Shown here one piece after another: positions 1 to 4,792 of a stretch of 5,563 bases of DNA (positions are counted from its first letter, which is position 1; every line of letters starts with the position of its first letter). The DNA is from an uncultured Eubacteriales bacterium (GTDB lineage: Bacteria > Bacillota > Clostridia > Christensenellales > Aristaeellaceae), in NCBI GenBank assembly GCA_944353735.1, contig CALVPU010000097.1:1-5563 (forward strand). Reading direction: 5' to 3'. The notes below the pieces were generated by a model. The model saw only the letters and a program-made list of their open reading frames with translations, did no database searches and was not told the origin of the DNA. The position numbers and the translations under genes were made by a program.

Positions 1-182
1 CGCGCAATTGCGCGAGCGACGTCTGATTCTTCCAATGATAGGCCTGCACAAAGGCGCTGGGGGCGCCGAGGCCGCCCCGACATGAGGGTGTGCTCGCGCG
101 CATCGCCGGAAGCTTGCGGCTCAAAGACCGCCGCGATCCGGTGATGGTCGCTGGCACGAAGAGAAAAGGATGGTTGAATACT
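1..182. other. 5' flank with no assignable gene
   Basis: I cannot assign a product to this stretch. Two frames are open to the window edge. A + strand frame from position 2 ends at a TGA at 80-82 and could be the last 26 codons of an upstream gene. A minus-strand frame starts at an ATG at 103-101 and runs off the left edge, giving about 34 residues that include the segment AFVQAYHWKNQTSLAQLR; it has no clear ribosome binding site. Both have similar third-position GC, so composition does not decide between them. Positions 1-14 are a perfect 14-bp palindrome (CGCGCAATTGCGCG). I see no convincing -35/-10 promoter pair. Confidence 0.3.
161..170 (+). promoter_or_regulatory. Probable ribosome binding site of the E2-like gene
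   Basis: The purine-rich run GAGAAAAGGA lies 12 nt before the GTG at 183. It is the only Shine-Dalgarno-like sequence near the possible starts, and it favours 183 over GTG 90 or ATG 144. The spacing is long, and a TTG at 174 would be too close (3 nt), so the start remains somewhat uncertain. Confidence 0.4.
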
Positions 183-1061
183 GTGGAAAGACAGAAGAGA
201 AAGCGTCGCTTCGGCGACCGCAACGATGGACGGCTCCTGCGCTCACTCAGCCCGATGACCAAGCTGATGCCGTACATCATGTCGCAGCGCTGTGACGCAT
301 GCAACTACTTTCGCGGCTACGTGGACGTGGACACGGTCGAAAAATACGTGCGCGAGAAGCGCGAAAAGGGCATGACGAACTTCACGAACATGCACGTGCT
401 GCTGGCGGCGTACACCCGTCTGGTCTCGCAGCGCCCGGGACTGAACCGCTTCGTCTCCGGGCAGAAGATCTACGCGCGCGACCACTTCGAGGCGATGCTG
501 TGCATCAAGAAGGAGATGAAGCTCAACACGCCCGACTCGGTCATCTCCATGATCTTCCCGCTCGACGCAACGGCGGATCAGATCTACGAGATCACCGAGA
601 AGCTGGTCGAGGACGCCAAGGGCGAGACGACCAATTTCGACGATACCGCCCGCATCCTCAACTACATTCCCGGACTGATCAAGAAATTCGCCTTCTGGCT
701 GCTGCGGCTGCTGGATTACTTCGGCTGGCTTCCGGTAAAGCTCAAGCACATCTCGCCGTTCCACGGTTCGCTGTTCATCACCTCGATGGCAAGTCTGGGT
801 CTGCCGCCGATCTACCATCACATCTACAACTTCGGCAACGTGCCGGTATTCGTGGCGTTCGGCATCACCGAGCGCAGGCACGCAATCAAGCCCGACGGAA
901 CGATTGAATCCAAGAAGGTCATGGGCTATACGCTGGTGATGGACGAGCGCATCTGCGACGGCTATTACTATGCCTCGGCGTTCCGCCTGTTCAACGGCAT
1001 ACTGCGCAATCCTTGGCAGCTCGACGAAGCGCCGAAGGAAGTCGTATCCGACGTAGACTGA
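183..1061 (+). CDS. E2-like acyltransferase-fold protein lacking the catalytic His (2-oxoacid dehydrogenase acyltransferase family)
   Basis: The 292-residue product resembles the catalytic domain of 2-oxoacid dehydrogenase E2 acyltransferases, which share the chloramphenicol acetyltransferase fold. No lipoyl domain or peripheral-subunit-binding domain precedes it, so it is a stand-alone domain. Family-like landmarks are a basic N-terminus leading into FGDRNDGR (10-17), the stretch NRFVSGQKIYAR in the first third, SLFITSMASLGLPP, and the NFGNVPVFVAFG strand. Near the C-terminus the E2 active-site signature DHRxxDG reads DERICDG (254-260), so the catalytic His is Glu255 while Asp259 and Gly260 remain. 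Classical acyl transfer to lipoamide is therefore doubtful, and the protein may be a divergent enzyme or a non-catalytic member. A CxxC pair (Cys37, Cys40) sits near the N-terminus. I chose GTG 183 because homologous-looking sequence begins there; GTG 90 or ATG 144 would add 31 or 13 residues. The FTR-like gene follows after 34 nt, probably in the same operon. The fold assignment is firm; the function is unknown. Confidence 0.8.
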   Translation: MERQKRKRRFGDRNDGRLLRSLSPMTKLMPYIMSQRCDACNYFRGYVDVDTVEKYVREKREKGMTNFTNMHVLLAAYTRLVSQRPGLNRFVSGQKIYARDHFEAMLCIKKEMKLNTPDSVISMIFPLDATADQIYEITEKLVEDAKGETTNFDDTARILNYIPGLIKKFAFWLLRLLDYFGWLPVKLKHISPFHGSLFITSMASLGLPPIYHHIYNFGNVPVFVAFGITERRHAIKPDGTIESKKVMGYTLVMDERICDGYYYASAFRLFNGILRNPWQLDEAPKEVVSDVD

Positions 1062-1082
1062 GCGCATACACTGCATGGAAGA

Positions 1083-1088
1083 AGGAGG
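1083..1088 (+). promoter_or_regulatory. Ribosome binding site of the FTR-like gene
   Basis: A perfect AGGAGG lies 7 nt before the ATG at 1096. It fixes that start and rules out the in-frame ATG at 1075, which lies upstream of this site. Confidence 0.8.
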
Positions 1089-1095
1089 GAAAGCG

Positions 1096-1293
1096 ATGAA
1101 GATTCGACTCAACGAGGACCCGGAAATCGTGCGCACGGTCAAGGAGGGCCTGAAGCGCACCGGCGGCTATTGTCCCTGCCGGCTGCAGCGCACGGAGGAA
1201 AACCGCTGCATGTGCAAGGAGTTCCGCGACCAGATCGCCGACGAGAACTTCGAAGGCTATTGCCACTGCCTGCTTTACTACAAGGAAAAGTAA
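1096..1293 (+). CDS. Small ferredoxin-thioredoxin reductase catalytic-subunit-like Fe-S protein
   Basis: The 65-residue product has three Cys-x-Cys pairs, CPC (26-28), CMC (38-40) and CHC (56-58), the hallmark of the catalytic (beta) subunit of ferredoxin-thioredoxin reductase (FTR). In the plant enzyme four of these cysteines hold a [4Fe-4S] cluster and two form the redox-active disulfide that reduces thioredoxin. By analogy Cys26, 38, 40 and 56 would be ligands, and Cys28 and Cys58 the active pair. The protein is much shorter than the plant subunit (about 110 residues), and the spacing differs: CPC-x9-CMC-x15-CHC here against CPC-x16-CPC-x8-CHC in spinach. No FTR variable subunit, ferredoxin or thioredoxin gene is visible in the window. 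A likely role is electron transfer from reduced ferredoxin to a protein disulfide in an anaerobic cytoplasm; the partner is unknown. The gene starts 34 nt after the E2-like gene, so co-expression is likely. Family membership is confident; the physiological role is inferred. Confidence 0.82.
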   Translation: MKIRLNEDPEIVRTVKEGLKRTGGYCPCRLQRTEENRCMCKEFRDQIADENFEGYCHCLLYYKEK

Positions 1294-1340
1294 CCGCATT
1301 TCAAAAATCACAAGAATCAACGCAAGTCACGAGACGGCGG

Positions 1341-1352
1341 GCGGGCGCCCGC
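1341..1352. repeat. 12-bp G/C palindrome upstream of the MFS gene
   Basis: GCGGGCGCCCGC is a perfect palindrome in the 81-nt gap between the FTR-like and MFS genes, ending 22 nt before the MFS start. As RNA it could form only a 4-bp stem with a 4-nt loop, and no T-run follows, so it is not a terminator. It could be an operator, or simply a chance product of GC-rich sequence. Confidence 0.3.
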
Positions 1353-1374
1353 TGCGAGAGGAAGAACGACATCC

Positions 1375-2574
1375 ATGCTGCGACGGACCAACTTTCGCCA
1401 CACCCTGCTCGCCTGCTATCTGGGATATGTCACGCAGGCCATCGCCAACAACTTCGCGCCGCTGCTGTTTCTGACCTTTCAGAGCGAATTTTCCATTCCG
1501 CTCAGCCAGATCGCGGCGCTGTCGTCGGTCAACTTCGGCATCCAACTGGTGGTGGACCTGCTGTCCGCCAAGTTCGTCGACCGCCTTGGCTACCGTGCCT
1601 GCATGGTGATCGCGCACGCGTTTAACGCCATCGGCATCGCCGGGCTGGCATTTTTCCCGTCGTGGACGGCAAATCCCTTCGCGGGGATGCTGATCGCCGT
1701 GTTCTTCTACGCCGTTGGCGGCGGACTGTGTGAAGTGCTGGTCAGCCCCATCGCCGAGGCGTGTCCCACGGAGAAGAAGGATGCGCAGATGAGCCTGCTG
1801 CACTCGTTCTATTGCTGGGGCGTGGTCGCGGTCGTGGCGCTGTCGACGGCATACTTTGCCGTGTTCGGCGTGGAGAACTGGCGCCCGCTGGCGTGCCTGT
1901 GGGCGATCGTGCCCTTTCTCAACATCTTCAACTTCCTCGTCGTGCCGATCAACTCGGTCGCCGAAGCCGGCGGCGGTCACTCCCCCATCTCGGCGCTGTT
2001 GAAACAGCCGGTCTTCTGGTTGCTGGCGCTGCTGATGGCCTGTTCCGGCGCGTCGGAGCTGTCGATGTCGCAGTGGGCAAGCGCGTTCACCGAGTCGGCG
2101 CTGCATGTGGCGAAGTCGGTCGGCGATCTGGCGGGACCGTGCGCGTTCGCCATCCTCATGGGCTGCGCGCGGACGTTCTACGCAAAGTTCAGCGAGCGCG
2201 TTGATCTGACGAAATTCATGCTGCTCAGCGGCGGACTGTGCGGAATCTGCTATCTGCTGGCGTCGCTGAGCGCCATGCCGGTACTGGGCCTGATCGGCTG
2301 CGGTCTGTGCGGCCTGTCGGTGGGCATCATGTGGCCGGGCACGATCAGCGTCGCCACGGTCGCCTGCAAGGGCGGCGGCACGGCGATGTTCGCATTGCTG
2401 GCGCTGGCGGGCGATATGGGCGGCACGGTGGGACCGGCGCTGGTCAGCGCGGCGTCGCAGCTCGCGGGCGGAAACCTGAAGATGGGGTTGCTCTGCGCCG
2501 TCGTATTTCCCCTGCTGATGATCTTCGGGCTGATGCGGCTGCGCAAGAAATACTGGGGAGCGGATCAAAGGTGA
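1375..2574 (+). CDS. Major facilitator superfamily (MFS) transporter
   Basis: The 399-residue product is hydrophobic throughout, with about 12 predicted membrane helices and little outside the membrane, as expected for an MFS permease. The loop between helices 2 and 3 carries a motif-A-like sequence, AKFVDRLGYRACM (65-77), close to the MFS consensus GxxxDRxGRR. A soluble loop near 192-210 separates the two six-helix halves. The second half begins with QPVFWLLALLMACSGASEL, which places a Glu (228) inside helix 7, and the segment near 262-277 (MGCARTFYAKFSERVD) takes the place of the second motif-A loop. The general look recalls the sugar/fucose-permease-like branch of MFS in Clostridia, but the substrate and direction cannot be read from the sequence. 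The start ATG has AGAGGAAG 10 nt upstream (1357-1364). The stop codon overlaps the GTG start of the MATE gene, so the two transporters are probably made together. Confidence 0.9.
   Translation: MLRRTNFRHTLLACYLGYVTQAIANNFAPLLFLTFQSEFSIPLSQIAALSSVNFGIQLVVDLLSAKFVDRLGYRACMVIAHAFNAIGIAGLAFFPSWTANPFAGMLIAVFFYAVGGGLCEVLVSPIAEACPTEKKDAQMSLLHSFYCWGVVAVVALSTAYFAVFGVENWRPLACLWAIVPFLNIFNFLVVPINSVAEAGGGHSPISALLKQPVFWLLALLMACSGASELSMSQWASAFTESALHVAKSVGDLAGPCAFAILMGCARTFYAKFSERVDLTKFMLLSGGLCGICYLLASLSAMPVLGLIGCGLCGLSVGIMWPGTISVATVACKGGGTAMFALLALAGDMGGTVGPALVSAASQLAGGNLKMGLLCAVVFPLLMIFGLMRLRKKYWGADQR
2555..2560 (+). promoter_or_regulatory. Ribosome binding site of the MATE gene, inside the MFS coding region
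   Basis: GGGGAG lies 10 nt before the GTG at 2571, within the last codons of the MFS gene. It supports the GTG as start and argues against the long in-frame extension back to 2238, which would overlap the MFS gene by more than 330 nt. Confidence 0.6.
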
Positions 2575-3947
2575 TTCGGGATCGCGAATTTTACAAGACC
2601 ATCCTGCGCATCTCGCTGCCGGCGGCGTTTCAATCGCTGGTGAGCTTTCTGGTCGTCGTTGCGGACGACGTGATGGTCTCCAAGCTGCCCAACGCCGTTG
2701 CGGCGCAGGCAGCCGTCTCACAGGTCAACAGCATTACGGCGTTTTACACGGCGACGCTGACCGGTCTGGTCAGCGGTTCGTCGGTGTTGATCGCCCAGTA
2801 TTGGGGCAAGAAGGACATGGCGCGCATCCGCCGCATCTTCTCCGTGGTGCTCTGGTTCTGCGCGCTGGTATCGCTGTTATTCGTGGCGCTGGCGCGCCTG
2901 TTGCCGGAACAGGTGATTCATCTGGTCATCGACGCGCAGGAGACGGACGTCGTGGCGCTGGCGCTGGAGTACTTCTCCGTCGCCTGCTGGACATACATTC
3001 CCTTTGCGGTCACAACCTCGCTGGTCGGCATGCTGCGCTCAATCGAGGTCGTGCGCATCACGCTGGCAACGACGGTGACGACGCTGCTGCTCAACGTCAG
3101 CCTCAACTACGCACTCATCTTCGGACACTTCGGCTTCCCCGCGATGGGCGTGCGCGGCGCGGCGGTCGCCACGCTGGTCGCCCGTCTGGTCGAAGTCGCC
3201 ATGGTCTGGGTCTACACGTTCTATGTCCAGAAAAAGCTCGCCATCCGTCCGCGCGACCTGCTGCGCTTCGACGGCGCGCTCGGTCGCGATTACGCCCGCT
3301 ACGGCCTGCCCGTCGGCCTGACGGACATGCAGTGGTCGCTGATCGGCATGCTCAAGGCGGCGATCATCGGTCAGATGGGCGCGGTGTTCATGGCGGCAAA
3401 CAGCATCGCCAACAACATGGCGACGCTGGGCACGCTGTTCACGTCTGCGTTGGCGGGTGGCGCCTGTGTCGTCGTCGGTAAAGCGGTCGGTCGCGGCGAC
3501 TACGATACCGCCCGCGCCTATTCCAAGACGATACAGATCATGTTCTTTCTGATCGGTTTGGTAATGGCGCTGCTGGTATTCCTGCTGCGCGCGCCGTTTA
3601 CGCGCCTGTACGGCTCGTCCGCCGATCCTGAGGTGTTCCAGCTGAGCACGACGATGATCGCCATCCTCGCGGTGACCTTGGTCGGCACGTGCTATCATGC
3701 CAGCTGCTTCGTGGGCATCAACCGCGGCGCGGGCGACAGCCGCTTTGTCGCCATGGTAGATATGATCTGCGGTTGGCTGGTCGTGCTTCCAGCAACGCTG
3801 CTGGCGGCGTTTGTGTTCCGCTGGCCGCTGCCGGTGGTATTCCTCTGCACGCGCATCGACCAGTGCTTCAAGTGGATCATCGCGCTCGTCCGCCTGCGCG
3901 GCGACAAGTGGATTCGCAACGTCACCCGCGAAGGCGACGCCGCCTGA
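2571..3947 (+). CDS. MATE-family efflux transporter
   Basis: The 458-residue product has the usual length and about 12 membrane helices of multidrug and toxic compound extrusion (MATE) exporters, which expel compounds, often cationic, using a Na+ or H+ gradient. The two halves show the expected internal symmetry: GSSVLIAQYWGKKD (69-82) in the first half is matched by GGACVVVGKAVGRGD (296-310) in the second. Other family landmarks are NYALIFGHFGFPAMGVRGAA (179-198), RGAGDSRFVAMVD (385-397), and a C-terminal RIDQCFKWIIALVRLR followed by KWIRNVT (446-452), an ending common in clostridial MATE proteins. The start is a GTG whose last two bases are the first two of the upstream TGA stop (GTGA, 4-nt overlap), an arrangement typical of translational coupling. 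A 7-bp inverted repeat begins 2 nt after the stop codon. Family assignment is firm; the substrate is unknown, and drug export should not be assumed. Confidence 0.93.
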   Translation: MIRDREFYKTILRISLPAAFQSLVSFLVVVADDVMVSKLPNAVAAQAAVSQVNSITAFYTATLTGLVSGSSVLIAQYWGKKDMARIRRIFSVVLWFCALVSLLFVALARLLPEQVIHLVIDAQETDVVALALEYFSVACWTYIPFAVTTSLVGMLRSIEVVRITLATTVTTLLLNVSLNYALIFGHFGFPAMGVRGAAVATLVARLVEVAMVWVYTFYVQKKLAIRPRDLLRFDGALGRDYARYGLPVGLTDMQWSLIGMLKAAIIGQMGAVFMAANSIANNMATLGTLFTSALAGGACVVVGKAVGRGDYDTARAYSKTIQIMFFLIGLVMALLVFLLRAPFTRLYGSSADPEVFQLSTTMIAILAVTLVGTCYHASCFVGINRGAGDSRFVAMVDMICGWLVVLPATLLAAFVFRWPLPVVFLCTRIDQCFKWIIALVRLRGDKWIRNVTREGDAA

Positions 3948-3948
3948 A

Positions 3949-3980
3949 GGTTCCGGCGCTGCGCGATATTCCGCGGAACC
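3949..3980. repeat. Inverted repeat just after the MATE stop codon
   Basis: GGTTCCG (3949-3955) and CGGAACC (3974-3980) are perfect 7-bp inverted arms around an 18-nt spacer. The hairpin is followed by GTCCCAAAAAA rather than a T-run, so it is not a standard intrinsic terminator on the + strand. It could be an operator, an mRNA-stabilising hairpin, or a partial barrier between MATE and GNAT expression. Confidence 0.4.
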
Positions 3981-4009
3981 GTCCCAAAAAATGATGAATC
4001 TGCCTTTAC

Positions 4010-4015
4010 GGGAGG
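4010..4015 (+). promoter_or_regulatory. Ribosome binding site of the GNAT gene
   Basis: GGGAGG followed by AAAT leads straight into the ATG at 4020. The match is strong and the spacing short (4 nt). It suggests efficient independent initiation even if the gene is cotranscribed with the transporters. Confidence 0.7.
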
Positions 4016-4019
4016 AAAT

Positions 4020-4514
4020 ATGACGGAAATTCATTGCATGACGCAGGGACACAAATACTGGCGCGACACCATTGACCTGGCTGAGCGGTGTTCCTGGAAA
4101 GCGGGCCCCTTTCTGGCGCAGCAGATGCGCGCCAACGCCTTCGCGCCGTGGGAGCGGGTGTTCGCCGCCTGCGTAGACGGCAAAGTGGCGGGCTTTTGCA
4201 CGCTTGCCGAGAGGGACGAACTTCCGAACTCCGTCGCGTTTACGCCATTTATCGGATTCGTCTTCGTCGACGAACCCTACCGCGGTCACAGGCTGTCGGA
4301 ACAGATGATCGAGCGCGCAATCGCCCATGCGCGCGATCTGGGATATGCGCGCGTGTATCTCATGAGCGGGGAAATCGGGCTGTACGAAAAGTATGGCTTT
4401 CAAAAATTGGGGGATTACCGGACGATCTACGATACCGTCGACCAGCTGTTTGTCAGGTCTGTGCAGCCGTCCGATCGTCCCGGCGATTGCGCGCAGGGAC
4501 GCGATGCGCCGTAA
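4020..4514 (+). CDS. GNAT-family N-acetyltransferase
   Basis: The 164-residue product has the size and core layout of GCN5-related N-acetyltransferases, which move an acetyl group from acetyl-CoA to an amine. Residues 46-61 (RVFAACVDGKVAGFCT) form the paired strands typical of the N-terminal half. FIGFVFVDEPYRGHRLSEQM (78-97) is the motif-A strand, pyrophosphate-binding loop and helix. LGYARVYLMSGEIGLYEKYGF (107-127) covers the following strand and the conserved xxxYEKxGF element. The usual loop Q/RxxGxG/A is altered: the second glycine position is Arg91 (RGHRLS). This variant occurs in some clostridial GNAT proteins, to my recollection, so activity is still likely. The last 16 or so residues (SVQPSDRPGDCAQGRD onward) look like a low-complexity tail beyond the fold. 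The gene begins 72 nt after the MATE gene. The acceptor substrate is unknown: it could be a small molecule, an antibiotic or a protein. Confidence 0.88.
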   Translation: MTEIHCMTQGHKYWRDTIDLAERCSWKAGPFLAQQMRANAFAPWERVFAACVDGKVAGFCTLAERDELPNSVAFTPFIGFVFVDEPYRGHRLSEQMIERAIAHARDLGYARVYLMSGEIGLYEKYGFQKLGDYRTIYDTVDQLFVRSVQPSDRPGDCAQGRDAP

Positions 4515-4516
4515 TT

Positions 4517-4537
4517 CGTCCGCGGACGGGCGGTTTT
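4517..4537 (+). terminator. Weak terminator-like hairpin after the GNAT gene
   Basis: Starting 3 nt after the GNAT stop, CCGC (4520-4523) can pair with GCGG (4530-4533), followed directly by TTTT (4534-4537). An overlapping 12-bp palindrome, CGTCCGCGGACG (4517-4528), offers an alternative stem. The stems are short and the T-run has only four bases, so this is a poor intrinsic terminator at best. Its place at the end of a gene run, before a long gap, is the main support. Confidence 0.3.
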
Positions 4538-4568
4538 GTCAGGTCTTAGCCGGATGCCCGGCGACGTT

Positions 4569-4637
4569 TATATCCAGTTCATATTCGTCGGCTATGATAC
4601 GGATGAAAGGCAGGACGGGCGGCGCTCGCTGGATATA
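4569..4637. repeat. Inverted repeat with 9-bp arms and 51-nt spacer
   Basis: TATATCCAG (4569-4577) and CTGGATATA (4629-4637) are perfect inverted arms. A G-T pair extends them by one. Just inside, TTCAT (4578-4582) can pair with ATGAA (4603-4607), and CGT (4586-4588) with ACG (4599-4601), so a nested RNA fold is possible. It matches no RNA family I know. It could be a structured leader, a pair of regulator half-sites, or chance. Confidence 0.4.
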
Positions 4638-4737
4638 CCCTCATGTATCCCACGCCAATCCTCTCTTCCCCCATGAGTCAGGAATGGACAGCAACGAGCA
4701 CCCCCCAAGCATTATTTGACCATCCAATCGTTCTGTC

Positions 4738-4751
4738 GCGGGCGCGCCCGC
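4738..4751. repeat. 14-bp G/C palindrome upstream of the lipid kinase gene
   Basis: GCGGGCGCGCCCGC is a perfect palindrome ending 41 nt before the kinase start. It shares the half-sites GCGGGC/GCCCGC with the palindrome at 1341-1352, but with two extra central bases. As RNA it gives a 5-bp stem with a CGCG loop. The next TTTT is 5 nt downstream, too far for a good terminator. Confidence 0.3.
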
Positions 4752-4780
4752 ACTGCTTTTCACCATGGCAACGGCGAGTT

Positions 4781-4786
4781 AGGGGG
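4781..4786 (+). promoter_or_regulatory. Ribosome binding site of the lipid kinase gene
   Basis: AGGGGG lies 6 nt before the ATG at 4793. It selects that start over the in-frame ATG at 4643, which has no such site and would add 50 residues unlike the family's N-terminus. Confidence 0.65.
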
Positions 4787-4792
4787 CTCAGC

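Larger units (their letters stand above)
4515..4792. other. 278-nt intergenic region between the GNAT and lipid kinase genes
   Basis: This is the longest clear gap between genes and is somewhat less GC-rich (about 53% over 4641-4740) than the coding regions. It holds a weak terminator-like hairpin near 4517-4537, an inverted repeat at 4569-4637 and a G/C palindrome at 4738-4751. A TATGAT at 4593-4598 looks like a -10 box but has no good -35 partner, and a TTGACC at 4716-4721 looks like a -35 box but has no AT-rich -10 at the right distance. A 40-codon open frame (4554-4676) exists, but it has only a weak ribosome site and no recognised family. I recognise no riboswitch or tRNA. The promoter of the downstream kinase gene is probably here, but I cannot place it. 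Confidence 0.5.

Noticed and set aside
90..182. Upstream GTG (90) or ATG (144) as start of the E2-like gene
   Set aside because: Neither has a usable Shine-Dalgarno site, and the added residues do not resemble the family; kept only as an alternative.
243..1160. 305-codon open frame on the minus strand
   Set aside because: It is antisense to the E2-like gene, which shows clear family motifs; the minus translation shows none.
2238..2570. 111-residue N-terminal extension of the MATE protein
   Set aside because: It would overlap the MFS gene out of frame, reads as Gly/Arg-rich shadow sequence, and exceeds the normal MATE length; GTG 2571 has its own ribosome site.
1327..2721. 464-codon open frame on the minus strand
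   Set aside because: It lies antisense to the clear MFS gene. The translation is rich in Arg, Gln, His and Ala with no hydrophobic core, typical of a shadow frame in GC-rich coding DNA.
3039..4403. 454-codon open frame on the minus strand
   Set aside because: It spans the MATE gene, the gap and the GNAT gene in antisense and has shadow-like Arg/His/Gln/Ala-rich composition without recognisable motifs.
4393..4719. 108-codon + strand frame overlapping the GNAT 3' end
   Set aside because: It begins inside the GNAT gene in another frame, has no ribosome site, and shows no family resemblance.
4716..4721. TTGACC as a -35 promoter box
   Set aside because: The sequence about 17 nt downstream is GC-rich (CGGGCGCG), so there is no -10 partner.
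4643..4792. In-frame ATG giving the lipid kinase 50 more residues
   Set aside because: The frame is open back to a TGA at 4604-4606, but the family starts at the nucleotide-binding strand, as the ATG at 4793 does, and that ATG has a good ribosome site.
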